NCBI GenBank assembly: GCA_003221595.1
Contig: QHSM01000331.1
Coordinates: 1 to 20,677 of the forward strand
Source of the DNA: Candidatus Rokuibacteriota bacterium
GTDB taxonomy: Bacteria > Methylomirabilota > Methylomirabilia > Rokubacteriales > CSP1-6
DNA: 20,677 nucleotides
Direction of reading: 5' to 3'
Below the pieces are notes generated by a model, which was not told where the DNA came from, searched no databases, and saw nothing but the letters and a program-made list of their open reading frames with translations. Below, one piece after another: positions 14,470 through 20,677 of this stretch; position 1 is the first letter of the stretch, and each line of letters opens with the position of its first letter. A program made the translations under genes and the position numbers.

Positions 14470-14488
14470 GATCGCGCGATCAAGGAGG
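14470..14488 (+). promoter_or_regulatory. Palindrome abutting the Shine-Dalgarno of the binding-protein gene
   Basis: GATCGCGCGATC (14470-14481) is a perfect 12-base palindrome directly followed by AAGGAGG (14482-14488), the strongest ribosome site in the window, 7 bases from the ATG at 14496. The palindrome could be an operator half-site pair or a small RNA hairpin beside the ribosome site; the ribosome site itself is firm, the regulatory role is a guess. Confidence 0.5.
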
Positions 14489-14495
14489 CTCACGC

Positions 14496-15812
14496 ATGGA
14501 TCGGATGAATCGCAGAAAGTTCATCGAGGTGTCGGGCTCGGCGGCGGTCGCCGGCATCGGCATCGAGGGAATTCTCGCTGCGCGGCGGGCGCCCGCCTAC
14601 GCGCAGGGGACCAAGCTCCACCTGCTCCGCTGGAACGACTTCGTTCCGGCCGCGGACGAGGTTCTGGCCAAGCAGATGCCGGAGGCCTCCAAGGCCCTCG
14701 GCGCCGAGGTCACGCTCGAGCGGATCAACGCCAACGACCTGCAGGCGCGGATCACCGCGGCGATCTCCTCCGGGAGCGGCCCGGACATCATCCACGTGCT
14801 GAAGAACTGGCCCCACCTGTACGAGAAGAGCCTGGTGGACGTGAGCGACGTCGCCGAGCCGCTCGGCAAGGCCCAGGGCGGCTTCTACCCGGCGATGACG
14901 GAGCTCTGCAAGGTCGGAAGCACCTGGCGCGCCGTTCCCCATGCGATCGTCGGCGGCCAGATCGCCTATCGCAAGTCGCTGTTCGAAGAGGTGGGCGCCA
15001 AGGAGTTTCCGAAGACCTGGCAGCAGTACCGCGAGGTCGGCAAGAAGCTCAAGGCCAAGGGCTACCCGATCGGCCAGACCGCCGGGCACACCTTCGGCGA
15101 CGCGCCGGTGTTCTGGTACTCGTTCATGTGGGCGTTCGGCGGCAAGGAAGTCGAGAAGGACGGCAAGACCGTCGTCCTCAACTCCAAGGAGACGCTCGAG
15201 TCGGTGAAGTTCGCGGTCGCGTTCTGGAAGGAGGCCTGCGACGAGGGCGGCCTCGCCTGGGACGACTCGAACAACAACCGCGCGTTCCTCTCGGGCACCA
15301 TCTCGGCCACCATCAACGGCGCGTCGATCTACGTCGAGTCGCTACGCAACAAGGAAAAGTACAAGACCGAGAAGGGCGCCCTGATGCACACCGACATCCT
15401 CCACGCGCCGAACCCGGCGGGGCCGGCGGGCGTCTACCATCTCCACGCGCCGTTCAGCCACGCGGTCATGGGCTACTCGAAGAATCAGAAGCTCGCCAAG
15501 GATTTTCTGCGGTGGCTGCACGGCAAGGAGCAGTTCGAGCAGTGGTTCGTCGCCCAGAAGGGATTCAGCGTCGGCTCGACGACCGACTGGGAGAAGCACA
15601 AGATGTGGGAGATCGACCCGGTCATGCTGCCGTACCGCACGGCGGCGCGCGCGTTCCGCCTGTACGGGTACGCGGGACCGCCCGGACGCGCCGCGTCCGA
15701 GGTCGAGTCGAAGTACATCATCACCGACATGTACGCCAAGGCGATCCAGGGCATGAAGCCCGAGGACTCTCTGCACTGGGCGGCGTCCGAGCTGAAGAAG
15801 ATCTACGCCTGA
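14496..15812 (+). CDS. Extracellular solute-binding protein of a carbohydrate-type ABC importer (Tat-exported)
   Basis: A 438-residue periplasmic binding protein of the SBP family 1 (MalE/UgpB-like). The N-terminus has a twin-arginine signal (NRRKFIE, Arg6-Arg7), a hydrophobic stretch and an AYA cleavage near residue 36, so it is exported folded. Typical segments follow: LQARITAAISSGSGPDIIHV, GQIAYRKSLFEEVGAKEFPKTW, NNNRAFLSGTISATINGAS, and the C-terminal KQFxxW-like lid region. The strong AAGGAGG supports the start. The stop overlaps the next ATG by one base (TGATG). It captures a sugar, polyol or glycerol-phosphate-like solute and delivers it to the permeases encoded downstream; the exact ligand cannot be read from sequence. 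Confidence 0.93.
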   Translation: MDRMNRRKFIEVSGSAAVAGIGIEGILAARRAPAYAQGTKLHLLRWNDFVPAADEVLAKQMPEASKALGAEVTLERINANDLQARITAAISSGSGPDIIHVLKNWPHLYEKSLVDVSDVAEPLGKAQGGFYPAMTELCKVGSTWRAVPHAIVGGQIAYRKSLFEEVGAKEFPKTWQQYREVGKKLKAKGYPIGQTAGHTFGDAPVFWYSFMWAFGGKEVEKDGKTVVLNSKETLESVKFAVAFWKEACDEGGLAWDDSNNNRAFLSGTISATINGASIYVESLRNKEKYKTEKGALMHTDILHAPNPAGPAGVYHLHAPFSHAVMGYSKNQKLAKDFLRWLHGKEQFEQWFVAQKGFSVGSTTDWEKHKMWEIDPVMLPYRTAARAFRLYGYAGPPGRAASEVESKYIITDMYAKAIQGMKPEDSLHWAASELKKIYA

Positions 15813-16795
15813 TGTCCAAGGCGCGCTCCCGGGTGATCGCGGGCGGGGCCGGCCAGGCCGCGGAGGCTGCCCGGCTCACCGCGTTCCCCCGGGAGACGAC
15901 GACGCTGGGAATCTTCGCGCGACTCCTCGAGGACGAGCGCGTGCTCGGGTCCCTGCTCCTCCTCCCCACCGTCGTCCTGCTGGGGCTGTTCATCGCCTAT
16001 CCGTTCGTGAAGGGCGTGTGGCTCAGCCTCACCAGCGCCACCGTCGGCAACCCGGGCGAGTTCGTCTGGTTCGGCAACTACGTCAAGATCTGGAACGACT
16101 CCATCTTCCAGCGCGCGGCCGCGAACACGTTCGTCTACACGGGTGTCGCCACCGTGGGCAAGCTCGCGCTCGGCATGTGGCTGGCGCTCCTCCTCAACCG
16201 GCATTTTCGCGGCAAGCGCCTGGTCCGGGCGTCAATGCTGCTGCCCTTCATCGTGCCCACGGTGCTCTCCACCTTCGCGTGGAAGTGGATGTTCGACCCG
16301 ACCTTCAGCGTGCTGAACTGGAGCCTCTACCATCTGGGCTTCATCCAGACCCGGATCGGCTGGCTCACCGATCCCACGATGGCGCTCGGCTCGGTCATCC
16401 TCGTCAACATCTGGCGCGGGATGCCCTTCTACGCGATCACCCTCCTGGCCGGCCTGCAGACCGTCAATCCGGAGCTGCACGAGGCAGCGGCGATCGACGG
16501 GGCCACCGGCTGGCAGCGCTTCTGGCGGATCACGTGGCCGCTCCTCCTGCCGGTCACGATGGTGGTGACACTCTTCTCGATCATCCAGACCTTCGCGGAC
16601 TTTCAGCTCGTCTACGTGCTCACCGGCGGCGGGCCCGCCAACGCGACGCACCTGTTTGCCACCTACGCGTACCAGATCGGCATCAACACCGGGCTCCTCG
16701 GCGAGGGCGCGGCGGTCTCGCTCGCGATGTTCCCGATGCTCTTCCTCATCGTCGTCATCCAGCTCTGGTACATCCGACGCGTCGAGGGCGCGTGA
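15812..16795 (+). CDS. ABC sugar-type permease, MalF/UgpA-like
   Basis: A 327-residue inner-membrane subunit. After a polar N-terminal stretch of about 45 residues there are six helices, beginning with LGSLLLLPTVVLLGLFIAYPF. The EAA loop that contacts the ATPase is EAAAIDGATGWQRFWRITWPLLLP at about 225-248. ATG 15812 shares one base with the binding-protein stop, and its own stop shares one base with the next ATG (TGATG), so the genes are translationally coupled. It pairs with the following permease to form the translocation channel. Confidence 0.93.
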   Translation: MSKARSRVIAGGAGQAAEAARLTAFPRETTTLGIFARLLEDERVLGSLLLLPTVVLLGLFIAYPFVKGVWLSLTSATVGNPGEFVWFGNYVKIWNDSIFQRAAANTFVYTGVATVGKLALGMWLALLLNRHFRGKRLVRASMLLPFIVPTVLSTFAWKWMFDPTFSVLNWSLYHLGFIQTRIGWLTDPTMALGSVILVNIWRGMPFYAITLLAGLQTVNPELHEAAAIDGATGWQRFWRITWPLLLPVTMVVTLFSIIQTFADFQLVYVLTGGGPANATHLFATYAYQIGINTGLLGEGAAVSLAMFPMLFLIVVIQLWYIRRVEGA

Positions 16796-17676
16796 TGGCG
16801 GGCCGCGCGGGCTCGGGCGCGGGTATGGTCGAGGGCAGCCGCTGGCACAAGTGGGTGTTCTTCCACGTCCCGCTGATGGTCTTCGTCGTGGGCACGCTCT
16901 TTCCGTTCTACTGGATGCTCGTCACCGCGTTCCGACCCGACGGCGAGCTCTACCGACCGTGGCGCGCGGTCAACAACACGCCGTTCTGGACGACCCAGCC
17001 GACCCTCGAGCACGCGATCTATCTCTTCAAGCAGACGATGTTCGCGACCTGGCTCTGGAACACGATGTTCATCGCGCTCCTGTCCACGCTGATCTCGCTC
17101 TTCTGCGGGCTCCTGGCCGGCTACGCGCTGGCGCGGCTCCGCTTTCCGCTGGCCGGCGGCCTCGGGACCAGCATCTTCGTGACCTATCTGGTGCCGCCGA
17201 CGCTCCTCTTCATCCCGCTGGCCAACATCATCCGCGACTTCCGGCTCGGCGACACGCCGTGGTCGCTGATCCTGACCTATCCGACGTTCCTCATCCCGTT
17301 CTGCACGTGGCTACTCATGGGCTACTTCAAGACGATCCCGAAGGAGCTGGAGGAGTGCGCGCGGATCGACGGGGCTACGCGGGTGCGGGCCATGATCCAG
17401 ATCATCTTCCCGATCGCCACGCCGGGCATCCTGTCGGCGGGCATCTTCGCCTTCACCCTGTCCTGGAACGAGTTCATCTACGCGCTGGTCTTCCTCTCGT
17501 CCCCGCAGCAGAAGACGGTGCCGGTCGGCGTCGTCTCCGAGCTGATCCGGGGCGACGTCTTCTTCTGGGGTCCGCTGATGGCCGGGGCGCTGCTGGGCTC
17601 GATTCCGGTCGCGCTCATCTACTCGTTCTTCGTCGAGCACTATGTCGCCGGCCTCACCGGGGCGGTGAAAGGCTGA
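16795..17676 (+). CDS. ABC sugar-type permease, MalG/UgpE-like
   Basis: A 293-residue inner-membrane subunit with six helices (WVFFHVPLMVFVVGTLFPFYW at the start, then FIALLSTLISLFCGLLAGYALARLRF). The EAA loop is reduced to EECARIDGATRVRAMIQIIFP at about 183-203, usual for the MalG side. The ATG shares a base with the stop of the upstream permease. It is complete and so serves as the within-window reference for the broken fourth permease at 19724. A GTGTACCAT-containing interrupted palindrome (ATGGT-GT-ACCAT, 17695-17706) follows in the 58-base gap before the ATPase gene. Confidence 0.93.
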   Translation: MAGRAGSGAGMVEGSRWHKWVFFHVPLMVFVVGTLFPFYWMLVTAFRPDGELYRPWRAVNNTPFWTTQPTLEHAIYLFKQTMFATWLWNTMFIALLSTLISLFCGLLAGYALARLRFPLAGGLGTSIFVTYLVPPTLLFIPLANIIRDFRLGDTPWSLILTYPTFLIPFCTWLLMGYFKTIPKELEECARIDGATRVRAMIQIIFPIATPGILSAGIFAFTLSWNEFIYALVFLSSPQQKTVPVGVVSELIRGDVFFWGPLMAGALLGSIPVALIYSFFVEHYVAGLTGAVKG

Positions 17677-17734
17677 GGCGCGTCCCGGTCGAGAATGGTG
17701 TACCATCGGGCATTCTGAGCAAGGAGAACCGTTC

Positions 17735-18826
17735 ATGGCCCAAGTGATGATGAAGGACCTGAACAAGAAGTACGACGAGGTGCACGCCGTCAAGGACGTG
17801 AACCTCCACATCCGCGACAAAGAATTCGTCGTCCTGGTCGGTCCCTCCGGGTGCGGCAAGTCGACGACGCTCCGGATGGTCGCCGGGCTCGAGGAGATCA
17901 CGGCGGGCGAGATCACGATCGGCGACCGGATCGTCAACGATCTGCCGCCGAAGGACCGCGACATCGCGATGGTTTTCCAGAATTACGCCCTGTACCCGCA
18001 CATGACCGTGTACGACAACATGGCGTTCGGCCTGAAGATGCGCAAATTCCCCAAGCCCGAGATCGCCAAGCGCGTGGGGGACGCGGCCGAGATTCTCGGA
18101 ATCCAGGAGCTCCTCAAGCGCAAGCCCCGGCAGCTCTCCGGCGGTCAGCGGCAGCGCGTCGCGGTGGGCCGCGCCATCGTGCGCCATCCCCAGGTGTTCC
18201 TCTTCGACGAGCCGCTCTCGAACCTCGACGCGAAGCTCCGCGTGCAGATGCGGGTCGAGCTCAAGCGCCTGCACGACCGCCTCGAGACGACGGCCATCTA
18301 CGTCACCCACGACCAGGTCGAGGCGATGACGCTCGGTGACCGGGTCGTGGTCATGAAGGACGGCTGGATCCAGCAGGTCGGGGAGCCGCTCGAGCTGTAC
18401 GGGAAGCCCGCCAACCGGTTCGTGGCCGGCTTCATCGGCTCGCCATCGATGAACTTCGTTGACGTGACCGTCGCCGACGCCAGCGGCGCCCTGTGGGTCG
18501 AGACCGCGGGGCTGCGGGTGAAGGTGCCGCCGGCGCTATCCGGCCGGCTCGGCGCCTACAAGAGCCAGCATGTCACGCTGGGCATCCGGCCCGAAGACCT
18601 GCGGGTCGCGTCCGGGAGCGACTCGGCGGACTACAGCTTCGACACGGTCGTCGAGGTCGTCGAGCCGCTCGGATCGGAGATCCTGCTCGACCTCAAGGCC
18701 GGACCGAACGTCATCGTGGCGCGCGTCGAGCCGACCGTGCGCGTGAAGCACGGCGACAAGATGCGGCTGGCGCTGCACCCGGAGCGCGTGCGCTTCTTCG
18801 ACAACAAGACCGAGCTGGCGATCTGA
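17735..18826 (+). CDS. ABC importer ATPase, MalK/UgpC-type
   Basis: A 363-residue ATP-binding subunit that powers the importer. Walker A GPSGCGKST (36-44), Q-loop Gln82, signature LSGGQ (134-138), Walker B VFLFDEP (154-160), D-loop SNLDAK and switch His192 are all present. The C-terminal third (about 235-360) is a TOBE/OB regulatory domain with GIRPEDLRV and LHPERVRFFD. Length is that of MalK/UgpC/MsmX, which bind carbohydrate-type permeases and are often shared between them. AAGGAG at 17721-17726 precedes the ATG well. It sits between two permease pairs and is the only ATPase in the cluster, so it may serve both. Confidence 0.96.
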   Translation: MAQVMMKDLNKKYDEVHAVKDVNLHIRDKEFVVLVGPSGCGKSTTLRMVAGLEEITAGEITIGDRIVNDLPPKDRDIAMVFQNYALYPHMTVYDNMAFGLKMRKFPKPEIAKRVGDAAEILGIQELLKRKPRQLSGGQRQRVAVGRAIVRHPQVFLFDEPLSNLDAKLRVQMRVELKRLHDRLETTAIYVTHDQVEAMTLGDRVVVMKDGWIQQVGEPLELYGKPANRFVAGFIGSPSMNFVDVTVADASGALWVETAGLRVKVPPALSGRLGAYKSQHVTLGIRPEDLRVASGSDSADYSFDTVVEVVEPLGSEILLDLKAGPNVIVARVEPTVRVKHGDKMRLALHPERVRFFDNKTELAI

Positions 18827-18848
18827 TCACGTAGGGGTCCTGAGGCCG

Positions 18849-19727
18849 GTGGGGCGCGCCCGGGACATCCGCCTCGCGTATCTGCTGCTCGCCCCCGCGC
18901 TGATCCTGCTCGTGACGGCGCTGGCCTATCCGATCGGGTGGGAGATCTGGACGAGCCTCACCGATCTCTCCCCCCTCAACGAGGGGCCGACGGCCTTCGT
19001 CGGCCTCGAAAACTACCGGCGGCTCGCGGCCGATCCCGCGTTCTGGCGCGCCGCGACGGTCACCGTCGTCTTCGCTGCGGTCACCTGCACCGTCAAGCTG
19101 GCGCTCGGTCTCGGGCTCGCGCTCCTGCTGGCGCGCCCGTTTCGCGGCCGGGCGCTCGTCTTCATGGCAATCTTCCTGCCCTGGGCGTACCCGGCGAGCG
19201 TCAGCGTCATCGGCTGGTACTGGACACTGAGTCCGCCGATCCCCACGGCCTACAGTGTCTTCATGGGTAACATGAAGTACGCGGTGGACAGCGCCCTCGG
19301 CGGCGGCGCGTGGGCGTTTCTGAGCGTCACGCTCTTCAACATCTGGCGCGGCAGCTCGTTCGTCGGCGTGTTCCTGCTGGCCGGCATCAACGCGATCCCG
19401 CCCGAGCTGTTCGAGTACGCGGCGCTCGAGTCCAAGAGCGCGTGGCGCCGCTTCTGGCTCGTGACGGTGCCCCTGCTCAAGCCCTTCCTCGCCCTCGCCG
19501 TGTTCCTGGCGCTGACGACGGCGTTCGCCGACCTCGCCAACGTCTGGATGCTCACCGCCGGGCGCATCGTCTATCCGGTGATCGGCACCCACGCGTACTG
19601 GCTCGCGATCCACGGCGGGCAGTTCGGCCCGGCGTCGGCGCTCTCGCTCACGCTGGCCCCGTTCCTCATTACCGCTCTCTTCCTGCTCTTCCGCATGTTC
19701 GATCCGCCGGAGCGGGAGCCCGCGTGA
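18849..19727 (+). CDS. ABC sugar-type permease, MalF-like, second pair
   Basis: A 292-residue inner-membrane subunit with six helices, starting IRLAYLLLAPALILLVTALAYP. The EAA loop is EYAALESKSAWRRFWLVTVPLLKP at about 186-209, in which Ile-Asp-Gly of the usual IDGA is replaced (LESKSA), an unusual form. Start is a GTG at 18849, 22 bases after the ATPase gene, with GAGG at 18842-18845 rather close. The end overlaps the next GTG as GTGA. It is clearly distinct from the first MalF-like permease of the cluster and has no binding protein of its own nearby. Confidence 0.9.
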   Translation: MGRARDIRLAYLLLAPALILLVTALAYPIGWEIWTSLTDLSPLNEGPTAFVGLENYRRLAADPAFWRAATVTVVFAAVTCTVKLALGLGLALLLARPFRGRALVFMAIFLPWAYPASVSVIGWYWTLSPPIPTAYSVFMGNMKYAVDSALGGGAWAFLSVTLFNIWRGSSFVGVFLLAGINAIPPELFEYAALESKSAWRRFWLVTVPLLKPFLALAVFLALTTAFADLANVWMLTAGRIVYPVIGTHAYWLAIHGGQFGPASALSLTLAPFLITALFLLFRMFDPPEREPA

Positions 19728-20483
19728 ATCCGCGATCGTGGTGGCGCAAGCTCGGTCACGGCAGCCTGCTCCTGGCGGCCACCGTGTACTGCGTCTTCCC
19801 CATCTATTTCATGCTGGTGCAGTCGCTCAAGACCGCCCAGGAGGACGTCTTCGGCAACCCGCTCATCGTGATGAACCCGACCCTCGAGAACTTCGAGGAG
19901 CTGTTCGAGCAGCACGGCGAGTCCCGCGGCTTCATCGGCCGCACGCTGCGCCGCTCCTACCCGGTGCTCGACTGGATCGAGAACACGATCATCGTCTTCG
20001 CCGGATCGGTGGCGGTGACGCTGGTGGCCAGCCTGATGGCGGCCTATCCTGCACCTCGAGAACAACCTGCTGGCCCTGCTCGTTGTCTATCCGACGCTCG
20101 CGCTGCCGTTCTGTGTGTGGATCCTGTCGGCGTACTTCCAGCACTTGCCGCGCTCGGTGGAGGAATCGGCGCTCGTCGAGGGCGCGAGCCGCGCCACCGC
20201 CTTCTTCCGGATTCTCCTGCCGATGAGCCGGCCCGTGATCGTGGCCGCCGGCATCTTCGCCCTCGGCACCATCGCCAGCGATTTCACGCTGGCGTCCGTC
20301 TTCCTCCTCGACGCCCACAACAAGACGATCCCGGCGGGGCTCGCCACGATGGAGGTGGCGCTCGACGAGCTCCTGGCGGTGGCGGGCATCAATCTCATGG
20401 CCATCCCGGTCGTGGCGATCTGCGCCGTCTTCGCGCGCAGCTACGTGCGCGGGCTCACCGCGGCGATGGTCGAAGGCGCCTGA
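19724..20483 (+). pseudogene. ABC sugar-type permease, MalG-like, broken by internal deletion with frameshift
   Basis: Reading from GTG 19724, a normal MalG-like N-terminus (VYCVFPIYFMLVQSLKTAQ, then VAVTLVASLMAAY) runs to about 20045. The family sequence then continues in another frame from about 20046 (ILHLENNLLALLVVYPTLALPFCVW) to the TGA at 20481-20483, including the EAA loop EESALVEGASRATAFFRILLP. Against the intact MalG-like permease at 16795, 51 residues separate the two matching tyrosines (AGY and TYP), but only about 14 remain here, so about 37 residues (about 111 bases plus a frame change) are missing, covering the helix after AAY. As written the gene cannot give a working subunit. 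Confidence 0.8.
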
Positions 20484-20486
20484 GGA

Positions 20487-20677
20487 TCAGCGCGCGACGG
20501 GGACGATGCGAATGATCCGGTGGAGGGCCGTCTCCGCGACGTAGAGGACGCCCGCGCGATCCACGACGACCCCTTGCGGATCGGCGAGGTCGTGCGCAAG
20601 GCTCGTCACGTCGCCGGCGGGCGAGACGCGATACAGCTCGCGGATGTGGAACCCGGCCGACACGAAGACGCTGCGGT
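20487..20677 (-). CDS. C-terminal fragment of an NHL/SMP-30-like beta-propeller protein
   Basis: On the minus strand 62 residues run from the right edge to a TGA at 20487-20489, three bases from the end of the permease pseudogene. The text RELYRVSPAGDVTSLAHDLADPQGVVVDRAGVLYVAE is the repeating unit of NHL or SMP-30/gluconolactonase-like propellers (a 'GhhxDxxGxLYVAD' blade). Such proteins are often periplasmic or secreted; the catalytic part, if any, lies outside the window. Confidence 0.75.
   Translation of the reverse strand, partial: RSVFVSAGFHIRELYRVSPAGDVTSLAHDLADPQGVVVDRAGVLYVAETALHRIIRIVPVAR

Overview
This is a GC-rich bacterial chromosomal window with tightly packed genes; adjacent same-strand genes often overlap by 4 bases (GTGA or ATGA) or 1 base (TGATG). 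A complete kdsB (CMP-Kdo synthesis for lipopolysaccharide), an outer-membrane-style lipoprotein signal, bactofilins and a Tat-exported binding protein point to a diderm (Gram-negative-type) bacterium. The style resembles uncultured soil or sediment lineages such as Candidatus Rokubacteria/Methylomirabilota, but that assignment is a guess from gene style. No rRNA, tRNA, CRISPR, insertion sequence or phage gene was seen.

Layout: (1) 1-1185: the tail of an unrecognised gene, a 209-base promoter region, then two tandem bactofilins (+). (2) 5675-1199 (-): a compact histidine-utilisation operon in the order hutU, MtaD/HutF-type amidohydrolase, hutH. It is divergent from (3) 5711-9071 (+): an EamA/DMT transporter with a long histidine-rich tail, then a luciferase-like (LLM) oxidoreductase, kdsB and a secreted TPR protein, the last three chained by 4-base overlaps. 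(4) 13200-9105 (-): an MscS channel, a radical SAM protein with a helix-hairpin-helix tail (relative of the 'putative DNA modification/repair' rSAM family) and a TPR lipoprotein. (5) 13252-14359 (+): an MFS transporter broken by an internal deletion with frameshift. (6) 14496-20483 (+): a carbohydrate-type ABC importer cluster with one Tat-type binding protein, two permeases, one MalK/UgpC-type ATPase, then a second permease pair whose last member is also broken by an internal deletion with frameshift. (7) 20487-end (-): the C-terminus of an NHL/SMP-30-like beta-propeller protein.

How the genes work together: HutH and HutU perform the first two steps of histidine breakdown (histidine to urocanate to imidazolonepropionate). 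The amidohydrolase between them probably acts later in the same path, but no HutI is present. The ABC cluster should import a sugar, polyol or glycerol-phosphate-like solute, with one ATPase that could energise either permease pair.

Points most worth a second look: two transporter genes with similar-sized missing segments (about 110-120 nt; either real decay or assembly collapse); several genes whose -10 box lies only 6-13 nt from the start codon (leaderless transcription), including overlapping divergent promoters at the hut locus; the orphan rSAM-HhH gene; and the ABC cluster with two permease pairs but one binding protein. I did not find convincing evidence of a wholly new defence or mobile system.
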